64,000 bases of DNA from Hyphomicrobiales bacterium (GCA_900470285.1 UCAG01000007.1:62001-126000); one strand, 5' to 3'; positions 16,915 through 25,827 are shown, counted from the first letter of the stretch. The notes: generated by a model not told the origin, from the sequence alone. Made by a program: numbers and translations.

Positions 16915-18492
16915 ATGGCTGTATCAACCACCATGCAGGCAGTGCCTGCCGCTGAAGAAAAGATTGATCCGAGAAAAGCTCTGGCCTTCCTGGCCATGGT
17001 CTTCGGTATGTTTATGGCCATTCTGGATATCCAGATTGTGTCGGCCTCGCTGGCTGAAATTCAGGCTGGCTTAGGTGCCAGTTCTGATGAGATCTCATGG
17101 GTGCAGACTTCCTATCTGATTGCCGAAGTGGTGATGATCCCGCTATCCGGCTTCCTTGGCCGTCTGCTGTCTACCCGTGTGCTGTTCACTGTTTCGGCGG
17201 CGGGTTTTACCGCTGCCAGCGTACTCTGTGCGACCGCGACTAATATCGAACAGATGATCGTTTACCGCGCCATTCAGGGTTTTATCGGCGGCGGTATGAT
17301 CCCGAGTGTGTTCGCGGCGGCTTTTACAATTTTCCCGCCGTCCAAGCGTTCCATCGTCTCTCCGATTGTCGGGCTGGTGGCAACACTGGCGCCGACTGTG
17401 GGGCCGACAATCGGCGGTTATCTTTCGCACGCCTTTTCATGGCACTGGCTGTTTCTGGTCAATGTCGGCCCCGGCATTCTGGTGGCGATTGCCGCATGGA
17501 ATCTGATCGATTTTGATAAGGGCGATAAATCCCTGCTGGCCAAATTCGACTGGTGGGGTCTGGCCGGTATGGCGGCTTTTCTCGGCTCGCTGGAATATGT
17601 GCTGGAAGAAGGGCCGCGTAATGACTGGTTTCAGGACAGCCATATTGTGATTATGACTGTTGTGCTTGTGGCCGGTGCGCTGATGTTCTTTTACAGGGCA
17701 TTTACTGCGGAAGAGCCTATTGTTGATCTCTCGGCCTTCAGGAATATGAATTTTGCTCTTGGTTCGAGTTTCTCTTTCATCATGGGGGTAGGGCTTTACG
17801 GGCTGACCTATCTTTATCCGCTCTATCTCGGCAGTATCCGCGGTTATGATGCGCTGATGATCGGTGAGGCTCTGTTTGTCAGTGGTCTGGCGATGTTTAT
17901 GACAGCGCCACTGGCAGGTTTTCTCTCAACGCGAATGGATCCGCGTCTGATGATGATGATCGGCTTTATCGGCTTTGCCGCCGGTACCTATCTGATGACA
18001 GGGCTGACAGCGGACTGGGACTTCTATGAACTGTTGCTACCGCAAATTCTGCGTGGCTGTTCAATGATGCTGTGTATGGTGCCGATCAACAATCTGGCGC
18101 TTGGTACATTGCATCCATCCCATATTAAAAACGCCTCCGGCCTGTTTAATCTGATGCGTAATCTGGGTGGTGCGATTGGTCTGGCGGTGATTAATACGAT
18201 GCTGATGCGGCGCGGTGATCTGCATTATGCGCAATTGTCGGAACATCTGAACTGGGGCAACCGCGAAGCGCAGGAAATGCTGGCCAATCTGACTGCTAAA
18301 TTTAATGCGGCGGGTATGGATGGTGCCAATATTGCATTGATGAAACTCTCCGGCATGGTGCGTCAGCAGGCAACGCTGATGTCTTTCATCGACGTCTTTA
18401 TGATCCTGACCGTGTTGTTTGTCTCACTGGCATTTTTTGCGACTATGATGAAAAAGCCCGGTGACGTGCCGAAAGACGCGGCAGGCCATTAA
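16915..18492 (+). CDS. EmrB-like MFS drug efflux transporter (DHA2 family, 14 helices)
   Basis: A 525-residue proton-driven drug exporter of the DHA2 family. The first helix carries the family pattern MFMAILDIQIVSASLAEI, followed by SWVQTSYLIAEVVMIPLSG, and motif C (PTVGPTIGGYLSH) typical of exporters near residue 160. It directly follows the adaptor gene in one operon and ends at a strong terminator. Regulation by the divergent TetR repressor is likely from the palindromes upstream. No outer-membrane factor gene is present nearby. Confidence 0.94.
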   Translation: MAVSTTMQAVPAAEEKIDPRKALAFLAMVFGMFMAILDIQIVSASLAEIQAGLGASSDEISWVQTSYLIAEVVMIPLSGFLGRLLSTRVLFTVSAAGFTAASVLCATATNIEQMIVYRAIQGFIGGGMIPSVFAAAFTIFPPSKRSIVSPIVGLVATLAPTVGPTIGGYLSHAFSWHWLFLVNVGPGILVAIAAWNLIDFDKGDKSLLAKFDWWGLAGMAAFLGSLEYVLEEGPRNDWFQDSHIVIMTVVLVAGALMFFYRAFTAEEPIVDLSAFRNMNFALGSSFSFIMGVGLYGLTYLYPLYLGSIRGYDALMIGEALFVSGLAMFMTAPLAGFLSTRMDPRLMMMIGFIGFAAGTYLMTGLTADWDFYELLLPQILRGCSMMLCMVPINNLALGTLHPSHIKNASGLFNLMRNLGGAIGLAVINTMLMRRGDLHYAQLSEHLNWGNREAQEMLANLTAKFNAAGMDGANIALMKLSGMVRQQATLMSFIDVFMILTVLFVSLAFFATMMKKPGDVPKDAAGH

Positions 18493-18510
18493 GGTGTATC
18501 AGTTCAAATA

Positions 18511-18538
18511 AAAACGGCGGGATTTCCCGCCGTTTTTT
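18511..18538. terminator. Bidirectional Rho-independent terminator between emrB-like and ribN genes
   Basis: AAAACGGCGGGA and its complement around TTTCCCGCCGTTTTTT form a stem with a short loop and T-run. It lies between convergent genes and can serve both. Confidence 0.9.
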
Positions 18539-18540
18539 GA

Positions 18541-19467
18541 TTATTCTGCCGCTTGTATTTTCGGGGATGAACGCCCGCTGTCCTGACGCATCAGATAGAG
18601 CGACGCGCTGACAATCAGCAGGGCACCCGGCCAGAAATTGATGCTTGGAGTAGCCGCAAAAACGATCCAGCCGAGAATAACATTCAGCGGCAGTTTCAGA
18701 TCGTCAAAAGGCTGCAAATAAACAGCATCTGCCACGGAATAGGCGGCGATCTGGAAATATTGCGCCATGGCTGTCAGAACACCGATGGTGAGCAGGATTG
18801 ACCAGATTTCCATAGATGACGATGCAATATCCGGAAAGCCGACGCCTGATGCAGCCCAGAGTGCCGCGTTAATCGGTGTGAGCAGGATCAGCATATACAT
18901 GGAAATACTGGCGGTTGTTTCAAAGCGGGTCAGATATTTGGTCATCACCGAATAGCCTGCCCAAAGCGCCGCAGCAAGAATTGGCAGCAGGGAATAGACT
19001 GTATAGGTGTCCGACCACGGAGCAATGATAATCAATGCGCCGATGAAGCCTGCCAGAGTCGTGAGCAGGCGTGTCTGTGTTACAGCCTCGCGCAGGAACA
19101 ATCTTGCACAGAGAATAACAAAAAACGGCGAGGTCATGGACAGCGCAATCACCTGCCAGATCGGCACATGGGTGAGGGCGAAAATCCACACCTGCACACC
19201 GGCGGCAGCCAGCGCCACGCGAATAATATGCAGCCCGAGATGATTGGTGCGCAGTGCCTGTGCGCCTTCGCGGATCAGCAGCGGCAAGGTCAGTACAAGG
19301 GCGATGACATATTGCCAGAAGGCAATAATAACAGAAGGGATACCGGTGCGTGTGCCTGCCCATTGGGTGGCGACATTGACGCCCGCATAAGCTGCTCCGG
19401 CTGCCAGCATGAGCGCTGCACCGCGGACGGTTGGTTTTAATGCTTGAACAGAGGCAATTGGGCTCAA
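18541..19467 (-). CDS. ribN: RibN-type riboflavin importer (EamA/DMT family)
   Basis: A 308-residue transporter with ten predicted helices in two EamA repeats. DMT proteins have many substrates, but an FMN riboswitch directly upstream on the same strand makes riboflavin uptake by a RibN-type protein the best call. I place the start at TTG 19467, giving MSPIASVQALKP: the Shine-Dalgarno-like GGAAG (19479-19475) lies seven bases upstream, and the same purine block is exactly complementary to a TTTTCTTCC at 19529-19521 in the leader. An in-frame ATG at 19558-19560 would add 31 residues without membrane character and has no such signal. Expression should fall when FMN is plentiful. Confidence 0.85.
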   Translation of the reverse strand: MSPIASVQALKPTVRGAALMLAAGAAYAGVNVATQWAGTRTGIPSVIIAFWQYVIALVLTLPLLIREGAQALRTNHLGLHIIRVALAAAGVQVWIFALTHVPIWQVIALSMTSPFFVILCARLFLREAVTQTRLLTTLAGFIGALIIIAPWSDTYTVYSLLPILAAALWAGYSVMTKYLTRFETTASISMYMLILLTPINAALWAASGVGFPDIASSSMEIWSILLTIGVLTAMAQYFQIAAYSVADAVYLQPFDDLKLPLNVILGWIVFAATPSINFWPGALLIVSASLYLMRQDSGRSSPKIQAAE

Positions 19468-19470
19468 CGT

Positions 19471-19529
19471 TTTTCTTCCTGTCTCGTAAGCCGTTACCCC
19501 AGGGATTGGGAAATGGTACGGGAAGAAAA
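19471..19529 (-). promoter_or_regulatory. Putative Shine-Dalgarno-sequestering stem of the ribN leader
   Basis: On the minus strand TTTTCTTCC (19529-19521) is a perfect 9 bp complement of GGAAGAAAA (19479-19471), which contains the ribosome-binding site of the TTG start. The pairing would hide it. It lies downstream of the FMN aptamer and looks like a translational expression platform. Confidence 0.6.
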
Positions 19530-19576
19530 TTACATAATGGCGGCAAAAGTGACCGCGCATGATGCCATTTCAGCCC

Positions 19577-19766
19577 CGCTCTCTCTCATCCGGACTATGA
19601 CCGTCGGCTTCGGAGTTGCACCGAATCTGCTGTCCTTAATCAGAAGAAAAGCAGGCATGTGAACATACGATGATCACACCCGGCCTTGTATCCCAATTAA
19701 GCGCTCGCGGGCTTCAGGCTTCCGCCTGTTACCGCCGGTGGGGAGTTACACCCCGCCCTGAGAACG
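19577..19766 (-). ncRNA. FMN riboswitch (RFN element)
   Basis: Read on the minus strand, the leader contains the conserved RFN blocks in order: TTCTCAGGGCGGGGTG, CCCCACCGGCGGTAA, AGCCCGCGAGCGC, GACAGCAGATTCGGTG, CTCCGAAGCCGACGGT and AGTCCGGATGAGAGAGAGC. The 5' TTCTC and 3' GAGAG ends form the closing P1 stem. The variable arm between the third and fourth blocks is long (about 55 nt). The downstream gene on this strand is the EamA transporter, so the element reports on FMN to control riboflavin uptake and not synthesis. Confidence 0.97.
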
Positions 19767-20146
19767 ATTAAAATTATTATGAACAAAGCGCCGGACAGTT
19801 CCGGCCCCTTGCTGCATAAGCCGAATTTATGGTGCGGGCAGGGATAAATCAAGCCGCATAACCGGCAACGCTGTGTCCTGAAAACGGTGTTTAATATTTT
19901 GCGATATATCCGGAGATAAATAATGTGAAAATGACGGTCTCTGACCCGTGTTTCAGTCTTTTATGACCTGCGAAATTACTTTTAAAAGACTTTATCATGC
20001 GCTTATGCAGTTAAACTTGCTGCTTTGAATCGCATTATGACTGTTATTTCAGTGATTTTGCCTGCCTTTTGTGCCATTTCCGGCAAATGATCGGGTGGAA
20101 GGCTGCGCTTTTTTGGCGGAGACATAGAGGCAGGGAGCAGAGCAGC
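19767..20146. other. Intergenic region between FMN riboswitch and amino-acid permease gene
   Basis: A 380 bp divergent spacer that must hold the promoter of the riboswitch transcript (AT-rich CATAATAATTTTAAT on the minus strand just upstream of the aptamer) and the promoter of the permease operon. I see no gene in it; open frames run through it but have no coding character. Confidence 0.4.
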
Positions 20147-21112
20147 ATGTATTACGATAAAGTACAAAAAAATAAAATTACGCAGAAGCCGTGGTTTTTG
20201 GGTGTATTCGCCCTTGTTACCTTCATTTTTATGGTCTGGAAGAACTGGCATCTGACAGGCGCAGCAGATGCTGCCGTCACAGGTTTGGCCGGAATATTGC
20301 AGACAACAGGCGGCATATTTGCGGTTGCAGCCGTCACTTCGCTGGTTCTGACGCTGATTATCAACCTTGTCGGTAAGTTGCCGATGCAGATACAGACGAT
20401 TGTTGTTTGGCTGGCATTGCTCTCTGCTGCTCTGTATTTCTTCTACAGCTTTGATCTGTCTTACACTTTCATTCTGTCGAAGCTGCCGTTCCTGATTACG
20501 CAGGGCGTATTCACGACCGTTTATATCTCGGCGATTTCCATTGCGATTGCTTTTGTACTGGCGATTATCGGTGCCGTTGCCAAACTTTCGCAGAACGGTT
20601 TTGCCGTTGCTATCGCCTCATTTTACACTTCATTTTTCCGTGGCGTGCCGTTGCTGATCCAGATCTATCTGATTTATCTGGGTATTCCGCAGCTTGGTTA
20701 TGTGATTGATGCGGTACCCGCCGGTGTGCTTGCTCTGTCGCTGTGCTACGGCGCCTATACGACCGAGATTTTCCGCGGCGGGATTATGTCCATTCCGCGT
20801 GGCCAGTGGGAAGCTGCCCGCGCCCTTGGTCTGCGTCCGTTCACCACTATGCGCAAAGTGATCATGCCGCAGGCAATGAAACTGATTATTCCTCCGACAG
20901 GAAACCAGTTCATTGCGATGCTGAAAGACTCATCACTTGTCTCGGTGATTGGTGTCTGGGAGCTGATGTTCCTTGCCCGTACGCAGGGGCGTGAAGAATT
21001 CCGCCATCTGGAAATGCTGATCACTGCTGCTCTGCTGTACTGGATTTTGTCGATTATTCTCGAACGCTGTCAGGCTGTGCTGGAAAACCGCATGAAGCGT
21101 CAGGAACGCTGA
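20147..21112 (+). CDS. Polar amino-acid ABC transporter permease (HisM/GlnP family) with extra N-terminal helices
   Basis: A 321-residue permease, about 100 residues longer than the usual 220-240. Residues 1-110 hold three additional hydrophobic segments (VFALVTFIFMVW; IFAVAAVTSLVLTLII; IVVWLALLSAALYFF). The canonical domain follows, from GVFTTVYISAISIAIAF to the EAA loop PRGQWEAARALGLRPFTTMRKVIMPQA. The start at 20147 is chosen because the product begins at a plausible cytoplasmic N-terminus; an open frame from 20069 is less likely. The binding-protein gene follows, but no ATPase gene is in the cluster. Confidence 0.88.
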   Translation: MYYDKVQKNKITQKPWFLGVFALVTFIFMVWKNWHLTGAADAAVTGLAGILQTTGGIFAVAAVTSLVLTLIINLVGKLPMQIQTIVVWLALLSAALYFFYSFDLSYTFILSKLPFLITQGVFTTVYISAISIAIAFVLAIIGAVAKLSQNGFAVAIASFYTSFFRGVPLLIQIYLIYLGIPQLGYVIDAVPAGVLALSLCYGAYTTEIFRGGIMSIPRGQWEAARALGLRPFTTMRKVIMPQAMKLIIPPTGNQFIAMLKDSSLVSVIGVWELMFLARTQGREEFRHLEMLITAALLYWILSIILERCQAVLENRMKRQER

Positions 21113-21221
21113 TGAATACGGACGGTCAGCCGTTCTGACCACAACTGTTTTATTGTTGTTCGCATAGTGATTATTCCGGTGATGACACTTGAATAGCGCC
21201 ATGCTCAGGGGAGGAAGCCAT

Positions 21222-22049
21222 ATGAAGAATGTAATTTTATCCGCTGCCGTTGCAGCACTGGCACTGACTGTCAGCCTGCCTGCTTTTGCCGGTGAAACGC
21301 TGGATCGCGTGACCAGCAAAAAAGAACTGGTTGTGGCAACTGCCGCGAACTGGCCGCCGCAGTCTTTCATGAAAGACGACAAGCTGGTGGGTTTTGACAT
21401 TGATGTTGCGACCGAAGTTGCCAAGCGTCTGGGTGCAACTGCCCGTTTTGTGACGCCGGAATGGGGCATTATCACTGCAGGTCACTGGAATGGGCGCTGG
21501 GATATTTCTGTAGGTTCCATGACCCCGACATCAGGCCGCGCCCGCGTGCTCGATTTCCCGATTGTTTATTATTACACGCCTTATGTTTTCACCGTGCATA
21601 AAGATTCCAAGGCTGAAAAGCGCGCGGATCTGAACGGCAAGACCATTGGTGTTGAAGGCGGCACAACCACTGAAGATTACATCAATGGTACGTTGAAAAT
21701 CGATGCCGTTGGTGTGCCTGAATTCAAATATGATGTGAAGCCTGGCGATATTAAAACCTATGGTGACAGTGTAGGCCCGCTGGATGATCTGCGCCTCGGT
21801 GACGGTACCCGTCTTGATGCGACAGTCTCCGCTATGCCAACCGTGGAAAATGCGGTGAAGCGCGGTTATCCGATCCGTGCGCTGGCAGATGAGCCGGCAT
21901 TCTACGAGCCGCTGGCTGTTGCCGTTGACAAGGGTGATCCGGAATTTTCAGCTAAGGTTAAAGAGATCTTTGAACAGCTGAAAACAGACGGCACAATGTC
22001 TGACTTGTCCGTAAAGTGGTACGGCGTGGATTATACCAAGCTTAAATAA
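21222..22049 (+). CDS. Amino-acid ABC transporter substrate-binding protein (family 3)
   Basis: Periplasmic binding protein of 275 residues with a clear signal peptide (cleavage near residue 23, AFA-GETLD). Family-3 landmarks are LVVATAANWPPQSFMKDDKL, GFDIDVATEVAKRLG, WDISVGSMTPTSGR and GVEGGTTTEDY. GGGGAGGAAG precedes the ATG at 21222; an upstream in-frame start at 21189 has no such site. It works with the permease 109 bp upstream. A hairpin follows the gene and probably keeps its mRNA abundant. The ligand is likely an amino acid or polyamine-related amine given the downstream oxidoreductase. Confidence 0.92.
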   Translation: MKNVILSAAVAALALTVSLPAFAGETLDRVTSKKELVVATAANWPPQSFMKDDKLVGFDIDVATEVAKRLGATARFVTPEWGIITAGHWNGRWDISVGSMTPTSGRARVLDFPIVYYYTPYVFTVHKDSKAEKRADLNGKTIGVEGGTTTEDYINGTLKIDAVGVPEFKYDVKPGDIKTYGDSVGPLDDLRLGDGTRLDATVSAMPTVENAVKRGYPIRALADEPAFYEPLAVAVDKGDPEFSAKVKEIFEQLKTDGTMSDLSVKWYGVDYTKLK

Positions 22050-22067
22050 TCAGTCTGTTTATGCATG

Positions 22068-22102
22068 CCGGTTTCTGGACTTCCCCCGTAGTCAGAAACC
22101 GG
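22068..22102 (+). terminator. Hairpin after the binding-protein gene (intercistronic attenuator or terminator)
   Basis: Perfect 10 bp inverted repeat CCGGTTTCTG (22068-22077) and CAGAAACCGG (22093-22102), followed by TATTGTCTTTT. The T-tract is interrupted, so partial termination or mRNA stabilisation between two co-directional genes is more likely than a full stop. Confidence 0.6.
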
Positions 22103-22152
22103 TATTGTCTTTTACAAACTGAAACGCATTTTCTGTAAAAAGCAGTATCATT

Positions 22153-23469
22153 ATGAGTTCATATCCGGCTACCTATTACAGCGCCACTCGCGTTGCTTCA
22201 TCTTCTGCCTATGAAAGCTTGCAGCAAAATTTGCAGGCTGATGTTTGTATTGTCGGCGGCGGGCTTGCCGGTCTGACAACCGCATGGGAATTGCTGAAGC
22301 GCAATAAATCCGTGATCGTGATTGAAGCGAATAAAGTGAGCTGGGGGGCGTCGGGGCGTAATGGCGGCTTCTGTCTGAACGGCTGGGCTGAAGGCTTAGG
22401 TGCGATTGAAAAACGCAGCGGCTTTGAGGATGCAAAAAAGCTGTTTGCCATGTCGGTTGAAGGCGTGGAAATTGTCCGTGAAAATATTGAGCAGAATAAT
22501 CTGCCCGATTGCAATATTGTCAAAGGCAAGCTCAGCGTTGTGCGCTATGAGGCCGCCGACCAGATGCAGCGCTATCGTGATCGTATGGCGCAGCATTTCA
22601 ATTATGAATATGAATATCTCGACACTGCAGCTGTTCGTCAGAAGCTGAATACGCCGATCTATAAACAGGCATTGCGTGACAGTACCGGCTTCCATTTTCA
22701 TCCGCTGAATTATGCACTGGGTCTGGCGGATCTGATCCGTGCCAAAGGCGGCCGGATTTTTGAAGGCAGTGCGATGCAGTCCTTCACCCGTAACCCACAG
22801 GCCGGTGCCACAGGACGTTATACGGTGAAAACCGCACAAGGTTCTGTGCAATGCGATGATGTGGTGTTGTGCTGTGGTGGTTATGGCGGTTCCCAGTTCG
22901 GCAAGTTGCGCCGTTCATTCCTGCCGATTGCCACTTATGTTGTGCTGACAGAAAAACTGGGCAATCGCTTGCAGGATTTCATCCGCACCACAGATGCGGT
23001 CGGTGATGACCGTCGCTCATCCGATTATTATCGTGTGGTCGAAGGTGACCGCATTCTCTGGGGCGGGCGCATTACCACTAAGAATGAGCAGGATGAGACA
23101 CGACTCGCTGCAATTCTGCGCAGGGATATGTGCGATGTGTTTGCCGGTCTGAAAGATGTGAAAATCGAAAAGGCATGGTCGGGTCTGATGGGCTATTCGC
23201 GCCATAAAATGCCTCACATTGCCAAAGTTGAAGATGGTGTGTGGGCATGCAGTTCTTTCGGCGGTCACGGTATGAATACGACTGCTATCGGCGGACGTGT
23301 TGTGGCTGAAGCTGTGAGTGGCGAGAGCGACCGTATCCGTCTGTTCAAACCTTATGGTCTGACATGGAATGGCGGTATTTTCGGCCCGCTGGCCGCTGAA
23401 AGCGTCTACTATTATCTGCGCCTGATGGATTACTTTCAGGAAGGGCGCTATAAGGGCGCGCATCGTTAA
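22153..23469 (+). CDS. FAD-dependent amine/amino-acid oxidoreductase (DadA / PuuB-like)
   Basis: A 438-residue flavoprotein of the DAO superfamily. The dinucleotide-binding motif is VCIVGGGLAGLTTAWELLKRN (about residues 30-50), with the second motif SWGASGRNGGF typical of gamma-glutamylputrescine oxidoreductase-like proteins. The C-terminal FAD motif is GGHGMNTTAIGGRVVAE. It probably oxidises an amine or secondary amino acid brought in by the neighbouring transporter and passes to catabolism; gamma-glutamylputrescine is one candidate but no other puu gene is nearby. An Lrp-type regulator follows after 8 bp. Confidence 0.88.
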   Translation: MSSYPATYYSATRVASSSAYESLQQNLQADVCIVGGGLAGLTTAWELLKRNKSVIVIEANKVSWGASGRNGGFCLNGWAEGLGAIEKRSGFEDAKKLFAMSVEGVEIVRENIEQNNLPDCNIVKGKLSVVRYEAADQMQRYRDRMAQHFNYEYEYLDTAAVRQKLNTPIYKQALRDSTGFHFHPLNYALGLADLIRAKGGRIFEGSAMQSFTRNPQAGATGRYTVKTAQGSVQCDDVVLCCGGYGGSQFGKLRRSFLPIATYVVLTEKLGNRLQDFIRTTDAVGDDRRSSDYYRVVEGDRILWGGRITTKNEQDETRLAAILRRDMCDVFAGLKDVKIEKAWSGLMGYSRHKMPHIAKVEDGVWACSSFGGHGMNTTAIGGRVVAEAVSGESDRIRLFKPYGLTWNGGIFGPLAAESVYYYLRLMDYFQEGRYKGAHR

Positions 23470-23477
23470 GACACGGA

Positions 23478-23930
23478 ATGACGACTATGCAAATGACCGA
23501 TAAGGATAAGCAGTTACTGGCGTTGATGCAGAAAAACGCCCGTGAATCTGTGGCGTCTCTGGCGCGCCAGCTTGGCGTATCCCGCACGGCTTTGCAGGAG
23601 CGTATCCAGCGGCTGGAAACCAACGGGATTATTGACGGTTATTCGGTGCGTCTCGGTTCGAATGTGAACCGCTCACCGATCCAGTGCTTTACTTTTGCGG
23701 CACTGAACAACAAGAATTTTCCTGATGTTATCAAACAGCTGAAAACACTGACAGCGGTACAGGCTGTACATTCGATCTCCGGTGACTGGGATCTGATTAT
23801 TCACATCTGCACGGATACGCTGGAAAAGCTCAATGCCGAGATCAACAAGATCAACGAGATGATGGGTATTGTCCGCACAACATCGAATATTGTGATGGAA
23901 ACCAAATTCAATCGTGGCGTAAATTTATAA
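23478..23930 (+). CDS. Lrp/AsnC-family transcriptional regulator
   Basis: A 150-residue Lrp-type regulator: N-terminal helix-turn-helix (ARESVASLARQLGVSRTALQERIQRLE) and C-terminal RAM ligand-sensing domain (VQAVHSISGDWDLIIHICTD). Three nearby ATGs (23478, 23487, 23493) are possible starts; GGA at 23475 would suit 23487, so the first three residues are uncertain. It is the last gene of the transport and oxidation cluster and presumably responds to the same amino acid or amine. Confidence 0.92.
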   Translation: MTTMQMTDKDKQLLALMQKNARESVASLARQLGVSRTALQERIQRLETNGIIDGYSVRLGSNVNRSPIQCFTFAALNNKNFPDVIKQLKTLTAVQAVHSISGDWDLIIHICTDTLEKLNAEINKINEMMGIVRTTSNIVMETKFNRGVNL

Positions 23931-23957
23931 AAAAAGGCGGGTTTTCCCGCCTTTTTT
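23930..23957. terminator. Bidirectional Rho-independent terminator
   Basis: AAAAAAGGCGGG, TTTT loop, CCCGCCTTTTTT. It lies between the convergent lrp-type gene and fmdB. Confidence 0.92.
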
Positions 23958-23967
23958 ATTTGCAGAT

Positions 23968-24303
23968 TTAATGACTGATCATCCACGGGCGGGCGGAAGG
24001 AAAGCTCTTCGCGCCGCTTGCCGAGACTTTTGCCTTGGATTTTTTAGACTTTGATCCGCAGCAGCCGCAATTCGGCCCGTGTCCTAATGATTTTGAACTG
24101 ATCGGTTCATGGGAACTGCGTTCATTCACCGCCATTGCAGTGCGCTTATTTGCATTCATCGATGCAAGATTGGGCGCTGTCAGCATGACACGCTTAGCGG
24201 ACGTTTCACAGTCCGGACAGGCACAGGGCTGATCATATTCCGACATCGGACGCAGAGCTGTGAATGGCCCGCATTCTTCGCAGGCATATTCATAAACCGG
24301 CAT
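23968..24303 (-). CDS. fmdB: FmdB-type zinc-ribbon protein
   Basis: A 111-residue protein with the FmdB/CxxC zinc ribbon: MPVYEYACEECG at the N-terminus and CPDC about 22 residues later give four zinc ligands. A second pair of cysteine groups (NCGCCG) lies near residue 80 in a lysine- and serine-rich tail, as in longer FmdB proteins. It starts 8 bp after the formamidase gene, the classical fmdA-fmdB arrangement, where FmdB has been proposed to influence formamidase expression or activity; the mechanism is not established. Confidence 0.85.
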   Translation of the reverse strand: MPVYEYACEECGPFTALRPMSEYDQPCACPDCETSAKRVMLTAPNLASMNANKRTAMAVNERSSHEPISSKSLGHGPNCGCCGSKSKKSKAKVSASGAKSFPSARPWMISH

Positions 24304-24311
24304 GTTTCACC

Positions 24312-25547
24312 TCAAAGATCATAGGCAATCGGCATATCAATGGAGCCGTCGAGGAACTTCTTCGGTCCTGCCGCCGACGGGCTGATATCGAAATCGAAGA
24401 TCTCGGTTGGCAACCACAAAGTCGCACAGGAGTTCGGAATATCCACCACGCCGGAGAAATGTCCCTGCACCGGAGCTGAACCCAGAATCGAATAGGCCTG
24501 CGCACCGGAATAGCCGAATTTCTTCATATATTCGATGGCATTGAGACAGGCCTGACGATAGGCAACATTAGCATCGAGATAATGCTGGTTGCCCTGTTCA
24601 TCGACAGAAATACCCTGGAAGATCAGATAGTCTTTATAATTCGGCACCATCGGAGATGGTTTGAAGACCGGATTACGGATACCGTATTTTGCCATGCCGT
24701 CTTTGATCAGATCGACTTTGATATGCAGCCAGCCGCCGGCCATTTCGATGGCGCCGCAGAAGGTGATTTCGCCGTCGCCCTGACTGAAGTGGAGATCACC
24801 CATGGAGAGGCCAGCACCGTCAACATAGACAGGGAAATAGATTTTCGAACCGCGCGACAGGTCTTTAATATCGCAGTTGCCGCCATGTTCGCGTGGCGGA
24901 ACAGTACGTGCGCCTTCCGCTGCAATCTTGTCGAAGGTTTCACCCTTCTTGATCGAACCGAGATGCGCGGTGCGGGCATGTGGTGGATTGGCCAGTGGCG
25001 GAACGCGGTTTGGCTCAGTGGCAATCAGACCGAGTTCGCGGGTGTTCCACATTTCCAGCATTTTACGGTCAGGCAGCGTACCGATCAGACCCGGATGGAT
25101 CATACCGGCAAAGCTGACGCCCGGAATATGGCGGGAGCGGGTAAACATGCCCTCATAATGCCAGATGGATTTCTGTGCGCTCGGGAAATGGTCGGTCAGG
25201 AAACCACCGCCATTGGTCTTGGAGAAGAAGCCGTTAAAGCCCCATTCATGCCCCTTGAGTGTGCCTGCGTCGAGAATATCGACCACGAGAAGATCACCGG
25301 GCTTGGCGCCTTTGATGCCGATCGGGCCGGAGAGAAAGTGCACTGTTGTCAGATCAACATCGCGGATATCTTCCGCGGAATCATTGTTCTTGATAGCGCC
25401 GCCGGTCCAGTCGACAGTCTCGACGAGAAAGTCATCGCCGGGGTCGACCCAGACATTGATCGGAATATCCGGATGCCAGCGGTTATGCAGGTTCTCATTG
25501 TCATAAGCGGACTGTGAAAGATCAACGGAAATCAGAGTCTCAGGCAT
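24312..25547 (-). CDS. fmdA: Formamidase (acetamidase/formamidase family)
   Basis: A 411-residue FmdA/AmdA family enzyme that hydrolyses formamide to formate and ammonia (EC 3.5.1.49). Typical family blocks are visible: HNRWHPDIPINVWVDPGD, GPIGIKGAKPGDLLVVDILD, PPREHGGNCDIKDL and GDLHFSQGDGEITFCGAIE. Its ATG follows AGAGGAGAG, a good ribosome site. It is cytoplasmic (no signal peptide) and probably gives the cell nitrogen from short amides, in line with the amide and peptide catabolism on either side. Confidence 0.93.
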   Translation of the reverse strand: MPETLISVDLSQSAYDNENLHNRWHPDIPINVWVDPGDDFLVETVDWTGGAIKNNDSAEDIRDVDLTTVHFLSGPIGIKGAKPGDLLVVDILDAGTLKGHEWGFNGFFSKTNGGGFLTDHFPSAQKSIWHYEGMFTRSRHIPGVSFAGMIHPGLIGTLPDRKMLEMWNTRELGLIATEPNRVPPLANPPHARTAHLGSIKKGETFDKIAAEGARTVPPREHGGNCDIKDLSRGSKIYFPVYVDGAGLSMGDLHFSQGDGEITFCGAIEMAGGWLHIKVDLIKDGMAKYGIRNPVFKPSPMVPNYKDYLIFQGISVDEQGNQHYLDANVAYRQACLNAIEYMKKFGYSGAQAYSILGSAPVQGHFSGVVDIPNSCATLWLPTEIFDFDISPSAAGPKKFLDGSIDMPIAYDL

Positions 25548-25787
25548 GGTCTCTCCTCTTTACACACACCATTTCCGGACTGCTTTGAGCCGGAACTGCG
25601 ATTGTCACGTGCATCTGATAAGGAACGCAAAAGGCCGGATTATTATTTATATGTCTCTGGTTTTATTCAGATATTGGTTTGATGGCCGATGCTGAAATAT
25701 CAGAAGCAAGGAAAGCCTATTTTGTCAGCATGGCGAAGTAAAGCGGGGTGCCATGAGGCATTTTTACCTGTTGGTATAATAAATTAA

Positions 25788-25825
25788 AAAAATCCCGCCG
25801 CTTTTGTTGAAGCGGCGGGATTTTT
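25788..25825. terminator. Bidirectional Rho-independent terminator
   Basis: AAAAATCCCGCCGCTT and AAGCGGCGGGATTTTT with a 6 nt loop. It ends the leftward peptidase operon; the region 25548-25787 to its left holds the fmdA promoter and no gene. Confidence 0.92.
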
Positions 25826-25827
25826 AT

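Noticed and set aside
18541-19467. Generic drug or metabolite EamA exporter
   Set aside because: The FMN riboswitch directly upstream on the same strand makes riboflavin import the better call.
24582-25517. A 311-codon open frame opposite the formamidase gene
   Set aside because: Shadow frame; the formamidase reading has complete conserved blocks and operon context.
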